This document shows positions 51,779-60,433 of a stretch of 64,000 bases of DNA, one piece after another. Numbering within the stretch: position 1 is the first letter of the stretch; each line of letters starts with the position of its first letter. A program made the position numbers and the translations under genes. This stretch comes from Catenulispora sp. GP43 (GTDB lineage: Bacteria > Actinomycetota > Actinomycetes > Streptomycetales > Catenulisporaceae): assembly GCF_041260665.1 (NCBI RefSeq), contig NZ_JBGCCT010000002.1, forward strand, positions 248,001-312,000, given 5' to 3'. The notes beneath the pieces are model-generated. The model searched no databases and was not told where the DNA came from. It saw nothing but the letters and a program-made list of their open reading frames with translations.

Positions 51779-53410
51779 TCAGTTCTTGTCGGTGCTGGTG
51801 CGGGTGTTCTTGTCGGTGCTGGTGCGGGTGTTCTTGTCAGCGTTCTTGTCAGAGTTGTTCGCGGGGCTCTCAGTGCTCTTAGCCGCTGCGGCGCCGCCGC
51901 CGTTGCCATTGCCGTTGTTCTTCACCGGCCGGTCCCGCACCGTGTACCGCGGATCCGTGGCCTCGAACAGTATCCGCCGGGTCGCGACGTCGGCCTCGGC
52001 CAGCCGCACCCGCGTCTCCTGCCCCAGCGGCAGGTCGTGGCCGTCGCAGCGGGCCCGCACCGCCGGTTGTGTCAGCTGCACGATCCCGACGTCCGGCTTG
52101 CCGTTGTGGTCCCAGTCGATGCGCTCGTTCAGGTCGATGACCACCGCGTCGAACTCCTCGCCGACCCGGTCCTTCAGCAGCACCGTCTCGACCAGGTCCA
52201 CGCACTCGCGGTCGACCGCCGAGCCGCGGCGATCCGCCCCCTCCATCACCGCCGGCAGCTTCGGCAGCTCCGAGCGGGCCCAGTCCGGGACCTCCGCGCC
52301 GGCGCACAGGGCCACGCACACCTCGCCGGCGTAGCGGTCGGCCAGGCGGCGCAGGGGTGCCGTGACGTGCGCGTAGGTCGTGGCCAGGGCCGAGTGCCCG
52401 GCCTGCTCCGGCACGCCGCCGTCGAACGCGGTGTATCCCGCGCCGCGCATCAGGGTCGTGGTCTCCTGCAGGAACGCCGCGTGCGCCGGGACCGCCGGGT
52501 CCAGCTTGCGGATCAGGTCGCTGTAGCTGACGCCCTCCTGCCACCGGATCTTCAGGGCGCGGGCCACGCGGTGCAGGCGGTGGTAGGCGAACTCCGGTGG
52601 GTCGGGCATGGTGCGCAGCAGGCCGATGCCGCCGTAGATCATCAGCTCGGCGGCGGCCATGCCGGTCAGCAGCGAGATCTGGGCGTTCCAGTTCTCCACC
52701 GGCAGCGGCGTGCGGTACTCCAGCGACCAGCTGTCGTTGTCGGCGACCACGACCTGCGCCGGCACGCTCAGGCTTATCCCGCCGCGCTCGGCCTCGCGGT
52801 CCTGGCGCAGGTTCCCGATCTCGCGCAGCAGCTCCAGGACCGGCTCGGCCTTCCCGGCGTCCAGGGCGGCCTGGGTGTCCTGGTAGTTCAGCTTGGCGCG
52901 GCTGCGCACCCGGGCCCGGCGGACCTCGACGTCCGTGCTGTCGCCGGAGGAGTCCAGGTCGATCTGCCACAGCAGGGCCGGGCACTCCTGGCCCGGCAGC
53001 AGCGAGGCCGCGCCCTCGGACAGGATCTCCGGGTGCAGCGGCACGCGCATGTCCGGCATGTAGTACGTCTCGCCGCGCCGGTGCGTCTCCAGGTCGAGCA
53101 TGCTGCCGGGGGTGACGAACGCCGCGACGTCGGCGATCGCGTAGTGCACCCGGTAGCCGCCGCCCGCGCGCCGTTCCAGGTGCATGGCCTGGTCCAGGTC
53201 CATCGACTCCGCCGGGTCCAGGGTGACCAGCGGGAGGCCGGTGGCGTCCTCGGCGGGCATCCGCGGCGCCTTCGCGGCCGCCTCGGCCTCGGCCAGCGCC
53301 TGCTCCGGATAGGGTCCGGGAAGCTGGAGCTCGGTACGGATGGCGTCGAACCCCGCGCGCAGGTCGGCGGCCGGGACGGCGGCCTCGACGGTGAGGACTC
53401 TTTGCGGCAT
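51779..53410 (-). CDS. RNB-domain (RNase II/R-like) ribonuclease
   Basis: The 543-aa protein degrades RNA from the 3' end by family analogy. The RNB core includes DATGLPLVTLDPAESMDLDQ with the acidic cluster, RGETYYMPDMRVPLHPEILS and ETTTLMRGAGYTAF, and ends in a short OB-like region (DVGIVQLTQPAVRARCDGHD). There are no N-terminal cold-shock domains and no S1 domain, a reduced form common in actinobacteria. The last residues are a repeat, NTRTSTDK twice plus partial copies, encoded by a 24-bp tandem repeat at 51780-51838. ATG at 53410. Confidence 0.9.
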   Translation of the reverse strand: MPQRVLTVEAAVPAADLRAGFDAIRTELQLPGPYPEQALAEAEAAAKAPRMPAEDATGLPLVTLDPAESMDLDQAMHLERRAGGGYRVHYAIADVAAFVTPGSMLDLETHRRGETYYMPDMRVPLHPEILSEGAASLLPGQECPALLWQIDLDSSGDSTDVEVRRARVRSRAKLNYQDTQAALDAGKAEPVLELLREIGNLRQDREAERGGISLSVPAQVVVADNDSWSLEYRTPLPVENWNAQISLLTGMAAAELMIYGGIGLLRTMPDPPEFAYHRLHRVARALKIRWQEGVSYSDLIRKLDPAVPAHAAFLQETTTLMRGAGYTAFDGGVPEQAGHSALATTYAHVTAPLRRLADRYAGEVCVALCAGAEVPDWARSELPKLPAVMEGADRRGSAVDRECVDLVETVLLKDRVGEEFDAVVIDLNERIDWDHNGKPDVGIVQLTQPAVRARCDGHDLPLGQETRVRLAEADVATRRILFEATDPRYTVRDRPVKNNGNGNGGGAAAAKSTESPANNSDKNADKNTRTSTDKNTRTSTDKN

Positions 53411-53563
53411 GCCAGCACCTTATGGGGTGCCGCCCCGCCGGTGCACGCGTCCTGCGATCATCGTCACGCCCGCGTCGGCGCGGCGGATCCGGGCGTGGCG
53501 TGCGCTTTCGCCGCCGCGCCCGGCCGCCGCCGGCTACGGGTTTCCCCGCCCGGCGCCGGTGCG

Positions 53564-54451
53564 TCAGTCCTCTGAGGAGTCCCCGGCCAGGATCCGGTAC
53601 AGCGCCTGCCTGGCGCCGACCAGCACCCGCGAGGCCTCGGACCGCTGGCTGTCGGTGCCGACCTGGATCACCTGCATGTAGGCCATCGCCAGCTGGGCGA
53701 TGACGTCGCGAATCTTGACCGCCTCCTCCGAGGGGCCCTCGTCCTCCTCCATGCCCTCCCACGGCGGGGTCCACTTGGCGCGGTTCTCCCGCACGTAGGT
53801 CTTGCCCTGTTCGGTCAGCGCGAACATCTTGCGCCCCTCCCCCTCGGTGGTCTGGACGATGCCCTCGTCCTCAAGCTGCTGCAGCGCCGGGTAGATGGAG
53901 CCGGAGCTGGGCTTCCACTGCCCGTTGGTGCGCTGCTCGATCTCCTGCATCAGCTGGTAGCCGTTGGCCGGCCCCTCGTCGAGCAGGATCAGGATCGTTA
54001 TGCGCACGTCGCCGCGTCCGGCGCGGCCGCGCCCGCCGTGCCGGCGCCGCCCGGCCGGGCCGCCCGGCGGCGGCCCGAACATCGCGCCGAGCCCGCCTAG
54101 GACGTCGAACGGGGTGAAGGTGCCGCCGGCGCCCGGGATCGGCGGCAGCGGGCCGCCGGGGGGCATCGGGGGCATGGGCGGCAGCGGCGGTCCGCCCGGA
54201 GTGGACCAGTAGCCACCGCCGCGTCCGCCGCGGCGCGGGCCCCGGCGGTCTTCGCGGTGCTCGTCGCGCTCGTCGTGGCGCCGCCCCCGGGTCTCGCTCT
54301 CGCGCTCCCGGGCCTCCTGGTGGAGCCGGGCCTTCAGCTCCCGCTCGCGCTCGGCCGCCTCCTCGCGGAGGCGCTGGCTCTGCTCCTTGAGCGCCTCAAG
54401 CTGCTCGCGCAGCTGCTCCTCGGTGCTGTTCTCGTCCTGCTCGCCGGCCAT
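53564..54451 (-). CDS. PadR-family regulator with long N-terminal extension
   Basis: I start at ATG 54451 (295 aa, MAGEQDENSTEEQLREQLEA). Residues 1-75 are a charged coiled coil (EEAAERERELKARLHQEARE), residues 75-145 a Pro/Gly-rich linker (PPLPPMPPMPPGGPLPPI), and the PadR winged helix follows (about 150-235, DVRITILILLDEGPANGYQL and GSIYPALQQLEDEGIVQTTE), ending with a dimerisation helix. PadR proteins are usually ligand-responsive repressors of a nearby gene and of themselves. ATATC-containing boxes upstream (54491-54504 and 54764-54773) are likely targets. Confidence 0.9.
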   Translation of the reverse strand: MAGEQDENSTEEQLREQLEALKEQSQRLREEAAERERELKARLHQEARERESETRGRRHDERDEHREDRRGPRRGGRGGGYWSTPGGPPLPPMPPMPPGGPLPPIPGAGGTFTPFDVLGGLGAMFGPPPGGPAGRRRHGGRGRAGRGDVRITILILLDEGPANGYQLMQEIEQRTNGQWKPSSGSIYPALQQLEDEGIVQTTEGEGRKMFALTEQGKTYVRENRAKWTPPWEGMEEDEGPSEEAVKIRDVIAQLAMAYMQVIQVGTDSQRSEASRVLVGARQALYRILAGDSSED

Positions 54452-54491
54452 CGCCGCCTCCAGTTCACTCACCGGCGACTGTCGTCGCCTC

Positions 54492-54710
54492 TCAACGATA
54501 TGACGAATCCTGTCCCGGTGCGGCGACCGGGAGCAGCGGCAGGTACCGGAGCCGGTCCCGCTCCCCGCGGTCGGCGTACCGGCGCGCCCGCTGCCGCTCA
54601 CGCAGGCGGATCTCCAGCTCGATCTCCTTGGCGCCCCGGGTCCGGCGCTCGGTGCGCCGCCACCGGCAGGACGCGCCGAGCCGCTGTTCGGACGGCTGTT
54701 CCTCGACCAT
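54492..54710 (-). CDS. Small basic hypothetical protein (72 aa)
   Basis: ATG 54710 follows GGAGG at proper spacing. The product MVEEQPSEQRLGASCRWRRT continues with many Arg and Glu (EIELEIRLRERQRARRYADR). It lies directly upstream of the padR gene on the same strand, between two PadR-like boxes. It may be a real first gene of the padR transcript or only a leader; I recognise no family. Confidence 0.5.
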   Translation of the reverse strand: MVEEQPSEQRLGASCRWRRTERRTRGAKEIELEIRLRERQRARRYADRGERDRLRYLPLLPVAAPGQDSSYR

Positions 54711-54763
54711 CTCGGCCTCCCCATCGACGAAACGACTTCCGAAGGTGTTCTTCGATAGCTCAA

Positions 54764-54773
54764 CGATATATCG
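54764..54773. promoter_or_regulatory. PadR-like box, CGATATATCG
   Basis: A perfect 10-bp palindrome in an otherwise GC-rich region, extended as AACGATATATCGCT. It lies 54 bp upstream of the 72-aa gene, and on the other side 118 bp from the divergent yaaA gene. A related half, CAACGATATGACG (54494-54506), lies just upstream of the padR start. Confidence 0.5.
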
Positions 54774-54891
54774 CTAACTGTCACTCCGCAAGCCCCGGCC
54801 GGACAAGAGCCCGCCGGGGAAGCCCGCCGCGGGCCACCACAAGCCGTCAGAAGCCCACCGGAAGCCGCCGCGAGCCCGCCGATGCGCCAGA

Positions 54892-55710
54892 ATGATCGCC
54901 GTGCTGATCCTGCTCCCGCCCTCCGAAGGCAAGGCCCCCGACGGCGACGGCCCCGCGGTCGACCTGGCCGCGCTGGCCTTCCCCCAGCTCGCCAAGACCC
55001 GCAAAGCCCTGATGGCCGAGCTGGCCCGGGTGGCCAAGGGCCGCGAGGCGGCGGCGCTGGAGGTGCTGGGCCTGTCGCCGAACCAGGCCGGCGAGCTGGC
55101 CGCCGACCGGCAGCTGGCCACGGCCCCGACGCTGCCGGCCGCCGACCGGTACACCGGCGTCCTCTACGACGCGCTGGACCTGCCCGGCCTGCGCCGCGAG
55201 GACCCGGCGGCGTTCGCGCGCGCCGAGGAGCGGGTGCTGACGTTCTCCGGGCTGTGGGGCGTGGTGCGGCCCGGCGACGCGATCCCGGCGTATCGCTGCT
55301 CCGGCGGCGTGACGCTGCCGAAGGCCGGGCCGGTGGCCAGGCTCTGGCGCGCCGCGCTCACCCCGGCACTGGCCCCGGCGGTCGCCACGGGGCTGGTGGT
55401 GGACCTGCGCTCGTCGATGTACGCGGGGATGTGGAAGGCGCCGGCCACGGCCGCCGAGCGCACCGCGACCGTGCGGGTGCTGCACGAGCGGATCGTGGAC
55501 GGCGTGGCCAAGCGCAGCGTGGTGAGCCACTTCAACAAGGCGACGAAGGGCCGGCTGGCCCGGGCCCTGCTGGTCGGGGATGTCGTGGTCGACACCCCGA
55601 AGGAACTCGCCGAGGCGTTGCAGGACCTGGGGCTGCGCACCGAGACCGCGGCGCCGGCCAGGCCGGGGACGGCGTGGACGATCGACGTGGTGGTCGACTC
55701 AGTGGCCTGA
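54892..55710 (+). CDS. yaaA: YaaA/DUF328 family peroxide-stress protein
   Basis: The 272-aa protein has the family N-terminus VLILLPPSEGKAP and later LTFSGLWGVVRPGDAIPAYR, VDLRSSMYAGMW and SVVSHFNKATKGRLARALL. E. coli YaaA lowers free iron under hydrogen peroxide stress; the fold binds DNA. The start is ATG 54892 or the GTG at 54901. It is divergent from the padR unit and could be under PadR control. Confidence 0.88.
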   Translation: MIAVLILLPPSEGKAPDGDGPAVDLAALAFPQLAKTRKALMAELARVAKGREAAALEVLGLSPNQAGELAADRQLATAPTLPAADRYTGVLYDALDLPGLRREDPAAFARAEERVLTFSGLWGVVRPGDAIPAYRCSGGVTLPKAGPVARLWRAALTPALAPAVATGLVVDLRSSMYAGMWKAPATAAERTATVRVLHERIVDGVAKRSVVSHFNKATKGRLARALLVGDVVVDTPKELAEALQDLGLRTETAAPARPGTAWTIDVVVDSVA

Positions 55711-56340
55711 TCAGCCGGACGAGCTGCTGGTGGTGGCGGTGCTGGTGGCCGTGCTGCTGCCGCCGGCGCTGCTGCCGCCCCCGCCGCACAGAGTGGCCAG
55801 CGGCTTGGAGGCGTCCAGGGCCTTGCCCAGATCAGCGTCCGAAGACTCGTGGTTGGCGATGTCGTGGCCGACGGTCTGGTAGTCGGTGCCGACCGTCTTC
55901 AGCGTCGCCTTCAGGTCGGCGTTGTCGGTCTTGGCGTCCTGGGTCCGCAGGGCGGTGCCGGCGTTGCGGTAGTCCAGGGAGCTGCGCGAGGTCGAGTCCT
56001 TGTCCGTGGCCAGCTTGTCCTTCAGCGTCGCCAGCACGTCGCGCACGTTGCCGCAGACGGTGTGGTCGACGTCCGAGGGCGCCGGGGTGCTGGGGGCCGC
56101 CGACGTGGACGACGGCGCGGCGGTGCTCAGGGTGGTGCTGGAGGAGACCGCCGAAGGTGTCGGGGTCGAGGACAGCGGGCTGCTGGCGGCGGCGTTCTTC
56201 GGCTTGACGGTGACCGAGCAGCCGGCGAGCGCCGCGACCACGGCCACGGTCACCGCCGTGGCCCGGACGACACCGACCCGTCCCGCGGTTGTTCCGTCCC
56301 CGTTCTCCTGTGCCGCGCGCCGCGGGCCCATCCGTTCCAT
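55711..56340 (-). CDS. Lipoprotein, unknown function
   Basis: The 209-aa product has a signal with basic start and lipobox VAALAGC (Cys41), a Ser/Thr/Pro linker (about 50-90), a helical domain (about 95-185, VCGNVRDVLATLKDKLATDK and ALRTQDAKTDNADLKATLKT) with two Cys that could pair, and a Gly/Ser/Thr tail. It should be anchored to the outer face of the membrane. The stop abuts the end of the convergent yaaA gene. Confidence 0.78.
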   Translation of the reverse strand: MERMGPRRAAQENGDGTTAGRVGVVRATAVTVAVVAALAGCSVTVKPKNAAASSPLSSTPTPSAVSSSTTLSTAAPSSTSAAPSTPAPSDVDHTVCGNVRDVLATLKDKLATDKDSTSRSSLDYRNAGTALRTQDAKTDNADLKATLKTVGTDYQTVGHDIANHESSDADLGKALDASKPLATLCGGGGSSAGGSSTATSTATTSSSSG

Positions 56341-56407
56341 GACGCCGGAGTCTATCCACGATCACCGCCACGCGAGGCAGGCCCGGCAAGATCGGTCCGG
56401 CCCGGCC

Positions 56408-57658
56408 TCAACCGGCCAGATGCGCGGTGTCGTTGAACAGGCGCATCGAACTGCGGCCGTCGGCATAACACGTGACGACCGACAGCGAAGCCGGTGAGAG
56501 TTCCATGGCGTACAAGGACTCCGGCGGAGCACCGAGCGCGTCGCGGATCAGGGTTTTGATGGGGGTGACGTGCGAGACGACCAGGACGGTGCGCCGCGCG
56601 TGCCGGGCCAGCAGGGCGTCGCGCGCGGCCAGCACGCGGTCGGTGACGGCGTCGAAGGACTCTCCGCCCGGCGGCGCGACGGCGGTGGAGGCCAGCCACG
56701 CGCGGTGCTCGGCGGGCCAGCGCTCGCGGACCTCGGCGAAGCTGTGGCCGTCCCAGAGCCCGAAGTCGGTCTCCCGGAAGCCGGGGTCGGTCTCGACCGG
56801 CAGGCCGAGCGCGTCGGCAACGGCCTGCGCGGTCTGGACGGTGCGCTGCAGCGGCGAGGCGACGATGGCGTCGATGCCGCCGCGTGCGGCCAGGCGGCGG
56901 GCGACGGCGGCGGCCTGGAGCAGGCCGGTGTCGGCGAGTTCGGGGTCGCCGGCGCCGGAGAAGCGCCGCTCGGCGGTGAGCGGGGTGGCGCCGTGGCGCA
57001 GGAGCAGGAGGGTGGTCGGCGGGCCCATGTCGGGGGCCGGGGACCAGCTGGGTTGGTGGTGCGTCGCCGATCCGGTGCTCGACCGGCCGCCGGAAGCCGA
57101 CTCGCCTCCGGAAACCGAGCCCCCGCCGGAACCCGAGCCGCCTCCAGAAGCCGACTCTCCACCTGAAGCCGAGCTGCCTGCGACCTCTCTGGCCGCCCGG
57201 GTGACCGCGATCAGCGTCTGCGCCTCGGCCACCTTCGCCGCGGCCGCCGCCGGATCGTCCAGCGCCAGGTTCGCCAGCGCGTCAGCCCGCTTGTTCTCCG
57301 CGCGCGGCACCCACGTGTAGCGCACCGCGCCGGCACGCGGGAACGCCGTGCGCGCCTGCACCGCGAGCGGCCTGATGTCGGGGTGCTTGATCTGCCACAC
57401 CCCGCTCATCTGCTGGACCGCGAGCTTGGAGTCCATGCGCACCTCGACCTCGGCGCCGGGGTCCAGGGCGTAGGCGGCGCGCAGGCCGGCGATCAGGCCG
57501 CGGTACTCCGCGACGTTGTTGGTCACCACGCCGAGGCCCTCGGCGAGTTCGGCCAGGACCTCGCCGGTGGCGGCGTCGGCGACCAGGGCGCCGTACGAGG
57601 CCGGCCCGGGGTTGCCGCGGGAGGCGCCGTCGGCCTCGACGATGAGCGTGTGCACCAT
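56408..57658 (-). CDS. Bifunctional RNase HI / histidine (acid) phosphatase
   Basis: Residues 1-140 are an RNase H type I domain (VEADGASRGNPGPASYGALV, NNVAEYRGLIAGL, RMDSKLAVQQMSGVWQIKHP, NKRADALANLAL), with catalytic Asp and Glu residues. After a Gly/Ser-rich linker (about 165-205) comes a histidine phosphatase domain (LLLLRHGATPLTAERRFSGA, RETDFGLWDGHSF, VLVVSHVTPIKTLI). This two-domain layout matches M. tuberculosis Rv2228c, which has RNase H and alpha-ribazole phosphatase (CobC) activities. The next two genes match Rv2229c and Rv2230c. Confidence 0.93.
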   Translation of the reverse strand: MVHTLIVEADGASRGNPGPASYGALVADAATGEVLAELAEGLGVVTNNVAEYRGLIAGLRAAYALDPGAEVEVRMDSKLAVQQMSGVWQIKHPDIRPLAVQARTAFPRAGAVRYTWVPRAENKRADALANLALDDPAAAAAKVAEAQTLIAVTRAAREVAGSSASGGESASGGGSGSGGGSVSGGESASGGRSSTGSATHHQPSWSPAPDMGPPTTLLLLRHGATPLTAERRFSGAGDPELADTGLLQAAAVARRLAARGGIDAIVASPLQRTVQTAQAVADALGLPVETDPGFRETDFGLWDGHSFAEVRERWPAEHRAWLASTAVAPPGGESFDAVTDRVLAARDALLARHARRTVLVVSHVTPIKTLIRDALGAPPESLYAMELSPASLSVVTCYADGRSSMRLFNDTAHLAG

Positions 57659-57687
57659 GATCGCTGTGCCGGTCCGCCGGTCCGGGC

Positions 57688-58455
57688 CTAGATGCCCGAG
57701 TCCGGGACGCGCACCAGGATGCTGCCGCAGGAGTCGTGGCGCAAGACCTGGTCGGCCGCGGCCGCCTTGATGGCGTTGACCTCGCTGATGTCCAGCTCCA
57801 GGCGGCAGCCGTCGCAGCGGCGCTGGCGGATGGCCGCGGCGCCCACGCCGTTGTCGGAGCGGATGCGCTCGTAGAGCGCCAGCAGGTCCTCCGGGATGAC
57901 GCCGGCGGTGGTGGCGCGCTCGGCGGTGACGGCCGTGACGTCCCGGTCGATCTCCTCGGAGGCCTTGGCCAGGGCCGCGCCCACCTCGTCGCGGCGGGCC
58001 TGGGCCTCGTCGCGCTGCACGGTCATCTCCGCGACCCGGGTCTGGGCCGTCTCACGGCGCTCCATGACCTCCAGGACCACGTCCTCCAGGTCGGACTGGC
58101 GCCGGGCCAGGGTCTGCAACTCGTGCTGGATGTTCTCCAGGTCCTTGGCCGAGCCGCGGCCGGACTCCAGCATCTGCCGGTCCCGGGTGGCGCGGTTCAC
58201 CACCTGCTCGACGTCGGCCTCGGCCTTCTTCTGCTCGCGCGCCACGTCGCCCTCTGCGGTCTCGGCGGCGACCAGGACGTCGCGCAGGTCCGCCAGGCGC
58301 CGGTCCACCTTCTCGGCCTCGGCCAGCTCCGGCAGGGTGCGCCGCTTGTGCGCCAGCTGCGCCAGGCGCACGTCCAGGCCGTGCAGGTCCAACAGACGGA
58401 GCTGGTCGGCGGGGTTCGCGTTCAGGGCAGTGCCTCTCTCTTGACTTGTCTTCAC
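57688..58455 (-). CDS. Coiled-coil zinc-ribbon protein (Rv2229c-like)
   Basis: The 255-aa protein has long coiled-coil helices (about 20-180, LARRQSDLEDVVLEVMERRE) and a C-terminal C4 zinc ribbon with CDGCRLELDISEVNAI and HDSCGSILV. The function of this family (CT398/FlgZ-like) is unsettled. The frame is open from GTG 58455, but a CTG about 11 codons later is better placed behind AGAGAGG, so the true start may be inside. It lies between the RNase H/phosphatase and Nif3-like genes. Confidence 0.88.
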   Translation of the reverse strand: MKTSQERGTALNANPADQLRLLDLHGLDVRLAQLAHKRRTLPELAEAEKVDRRLADLRDVLVAAETAEGDVAREQKKAEADVEQVVNRATRDRQMLESGRGSAKDLENIQHELQTLARRQSDLEDVVLEVMERRETAQTRVAEMTVQRDEAQARRDEVGAALAKASEEIDRDVTAVTAERATTAGVIPEDLLALYERIRSDNGVGAAAIRQRRCDGCRLELDISEVNAIKAAAADQVLRHDSCGSILVRVPDSGI

Positions 58456-58473
58456 GCTCCGGACGACGGCCGG

Positions 58474-59334
58474 CTAAGAGCCTGCCGACAGGTGCGCGGT
58501 CCACGGATCGGTGACCAGCGTGGAGACGTACGTCTCCACGTTAGTACCGGCGGCGCCCAGCGTGGAACGCAGCGTCTGAGCAGCGTGGTCCAACCACGGC
58601 CACTCGCTGGCCCAGTGCGCCACGTCCACCAGCGCTGGTCCCCCGGCCTCCAGCGCCTCGGAGGCCGGGTGGTGCCTCAGGTCGGCGGTGACGTAGGCGT
58701 CGGCCCCGGAGGCACGCACGGCGCCGAAAAGCGAGTCCCCCGCTCCGCCGCATACCGCCACCCGGCGCACCGGACGGTCCGGATCCCCGGCCACCCGCAC
58801 CCCGCCGGCGGTGGCCGGCAGCGCGGCCGCCACCCGCGCGGCGAAGGCGCTCAGCGGCTCGGCCTCGGCCAGCTCGCCGACCCGGCCGATGCCCAGCTCC
58901 GGGTTCGACGCGCGCGGCTCCAGGGGCCGCAGCTCGTGCAGTTCCAGGGCCCGGGCCAGGGCGTCGGAGACGCCGGGGTCGGCGGAGTCGGCGTTGGTGT
59001 GCGCGGTGAACAGCGCGGTGCCGCCGCGGATGAGCCGGTGGACCAGGCGGCCCTTGAAAGTCGTCGCCGGGACGCCGTGGACGCCGCGCAGGAACAGCGG
59101 GTGGTGGGTGACCAGCAGGTCGGCACCGCGCTCCAGGGCCTCGTCGATCACCGCGGCCACCGGGTCCACGGCGAAGGCGACGGTGCTGACCGGTTCGTCC
59201 GGGTCGCCGCACACCAGCCCGACCGCGTCCCACGGCTCGGCCCAGGAGGGGTCGTACACCCGCTCCAGGATCGCGACGACCTCACGGAGGGTCGGCGCGG
59301 CGGTTTCCACGTCGGTGGCGGCGGGTTGCGGCAT
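58474..59334 (-). CDS. Nif3-like dinuclear metal protein
   Basis: The 286-aa protein has metal-ligand motifs of the Nif3/YbgI/DUF34 family: GADLLVTHHPLFLRGVH, LFTAHTNADSADPGVSDAL, DAYVTADLRHHPASEALEAG and VDVAHWASEWPWL. Members form hexameric toroids with a two-metal site; GTP cyclohydrolase I-like activity has been proposed but the role is unclear. I chose ATG 59334 (MPQPAATDVETAAPTLREVV), as residues upstream look non-coding. Orthologue position of Rv2230c. Confidence 0.92.
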   Translation of the reverse strand: MPQPAATDVETAAPTLREVVAILERVYDPSWAEPWDAVGLVCGDPDEPVSTVAFAVDPVAAVIDEALERGADLLVTHHPLFLRGVHGVPATTFKGRLVHRLIRGGTALFTAHTNADSADPGVSDALARALELHELRPLEPRASNPELGIGRVGELAEAEPLSAFAARVAAALPATAGGVRVAGDPDRPVRRVAVCGGAGDSLFGAVRASGADAYVTADLRHHPASEALEAGGPALVDVAHWASEWPWLDHAAQTLRSTLGAAGTNVETYVSTLVTDPWTAHLSAGS

Positions 59335-59461
59335 GCCCAGTAGGTTACCGGGCCGCGCAGTACTTGATCCGAACCCGCCCGTTTGACCGACTCGGCTCGC
59401 GAAGCCGCGCCTCAGGCCGCAGATTCGTCTCAAGCTGCGAGGAGACCAGGGAGGCACCAGG

Positions 59462-60385
59462 ATGCGCGCGGTCGGTGTGAAGGACTACGGGGCCACGCCC
59501 GAACTGCTCGAGGTGGCCAAGCCGGCCGCCGGACCGGGACAGGTCCTGGTGCGGGTCGAGGCCGCCGGGGTGAACCCGGTGGACACGATCATCGCCTCCG
59601 GCCGCTTCGGCCGCCCGCCGCTTCCGCTGGTGATGGGCGTGGACTTCGCCGGCCGGGTGGAGGCCGTCGGTAAGGGCGTCACCCGCTACGCGGTCGGCGA
59701 CCCGGTCTTCGGCCGCGCCGCCGGCACCTACGCCCAATATGTGGCCGTCGACGAGAACGGCCCGCTGAGCCCGGCCCCGGACGCCCTGGAGCTCAAGACC
59801 GCCGCCGCGCTGCCGACCGCCGGGCTGACCGCGCTGGGCATCCTGGACGCCGCCCGGGTCCGGGGCGGCGAGAGCCTGCTGCTGATCGGCGCGGCCGGCG
59901 GCGTGGGCACCTTCCTGACCCAGCTGGCCTCGGCCCGCGACGCCCGGGTGCTGGCGGTGACCCGGGGCGATGAGAGCGTGCGGCTGGGCCTGTCCGGCGC
60001 GGCGGTCACCATCGACGCCACCGCCGAGGACGTCGCCGGCCGCGTCCGGGGCGAGGAGTATCCCGAGGGCGTGGACGTGCTGGTGGACCTGGTGTCGAAG
60101 GACCCGGAGGCGTTCGAGGCGAACAAGAAGCTGGTCCACGACGGCGGCGTCGCGGTCAGCACCCGCGGCGCGACGCGCGAGCACGGCACGGTGCAGTCCG
60201 GCGTGGAGGAGATCGCCTTCGGCGTGAAGCCCAGCGCCGAACTGCTGGCGGCCCTGGCCGAGCTGGTCGACGCCGGCACGCTGCGGGTGTTCGTGGAGGA
60301 GGAGGTGCCGCTGGAGCAGGCGCCGCAGGCCGTGGCCCGGATCCAACATGGCGGGGCGCGTGGGAAGACGATCATCAAGCCCTGA
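59462..60385 (+). CDS. Quinone oxidoreductase-like NADP-dependent MDR protein (zinc-free)
   Basis: The 307-aa medium-chain dehydrogenase/reductase has the N-terminal GroES-like half (MRAVGVKDYGATPELLEVAK, AAGVNPVDTIIASGRFGRPP, VMGVDFAGRVEAVGKGV) and a Rossmann half with LLLIGAAGGVGTFLTQLA. There are no zinc-binding Cys residues, as in QOR/zeta-crystallin. Likely an NADPH-dependent reductase of quinones or enones. An AGGAG-type site precedes the ATG. Divergent from the Nif3-like gene. Confidence 0.88.
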   Translation: MRAVGVKDYGATPELLEVAKPAAGPGQVLVRVEAAGVNPVDTIIASGRFGRPPLPLVMGVDFAGRVEAVGKGVTRYAVGDPVFGRAAGTYAQYVAVDENGPLSPAPDALELKTAAALPTAGLTALGILDAARVRGGESLLLIGAAGGVGTFLTQLASARDARVLAVTRGDESVRLGLSGAAVTIDATAEDVAGRVRGEEYPEGVDVLVDLVSKDPEAFEANKKLVHDGGVAVSTRGATREHGTVQSGVEEIAFGVKPSAELLAALAELVDAGTLRVFVEEEVPLEQAPQAVARIQHGGARGKTIIKP

Positions 60386-60433
60386 GGGCTTCGGCCCCGA
60401 GCGGTTCCCTTGCGCGATTCCTTACGCGTTTCC

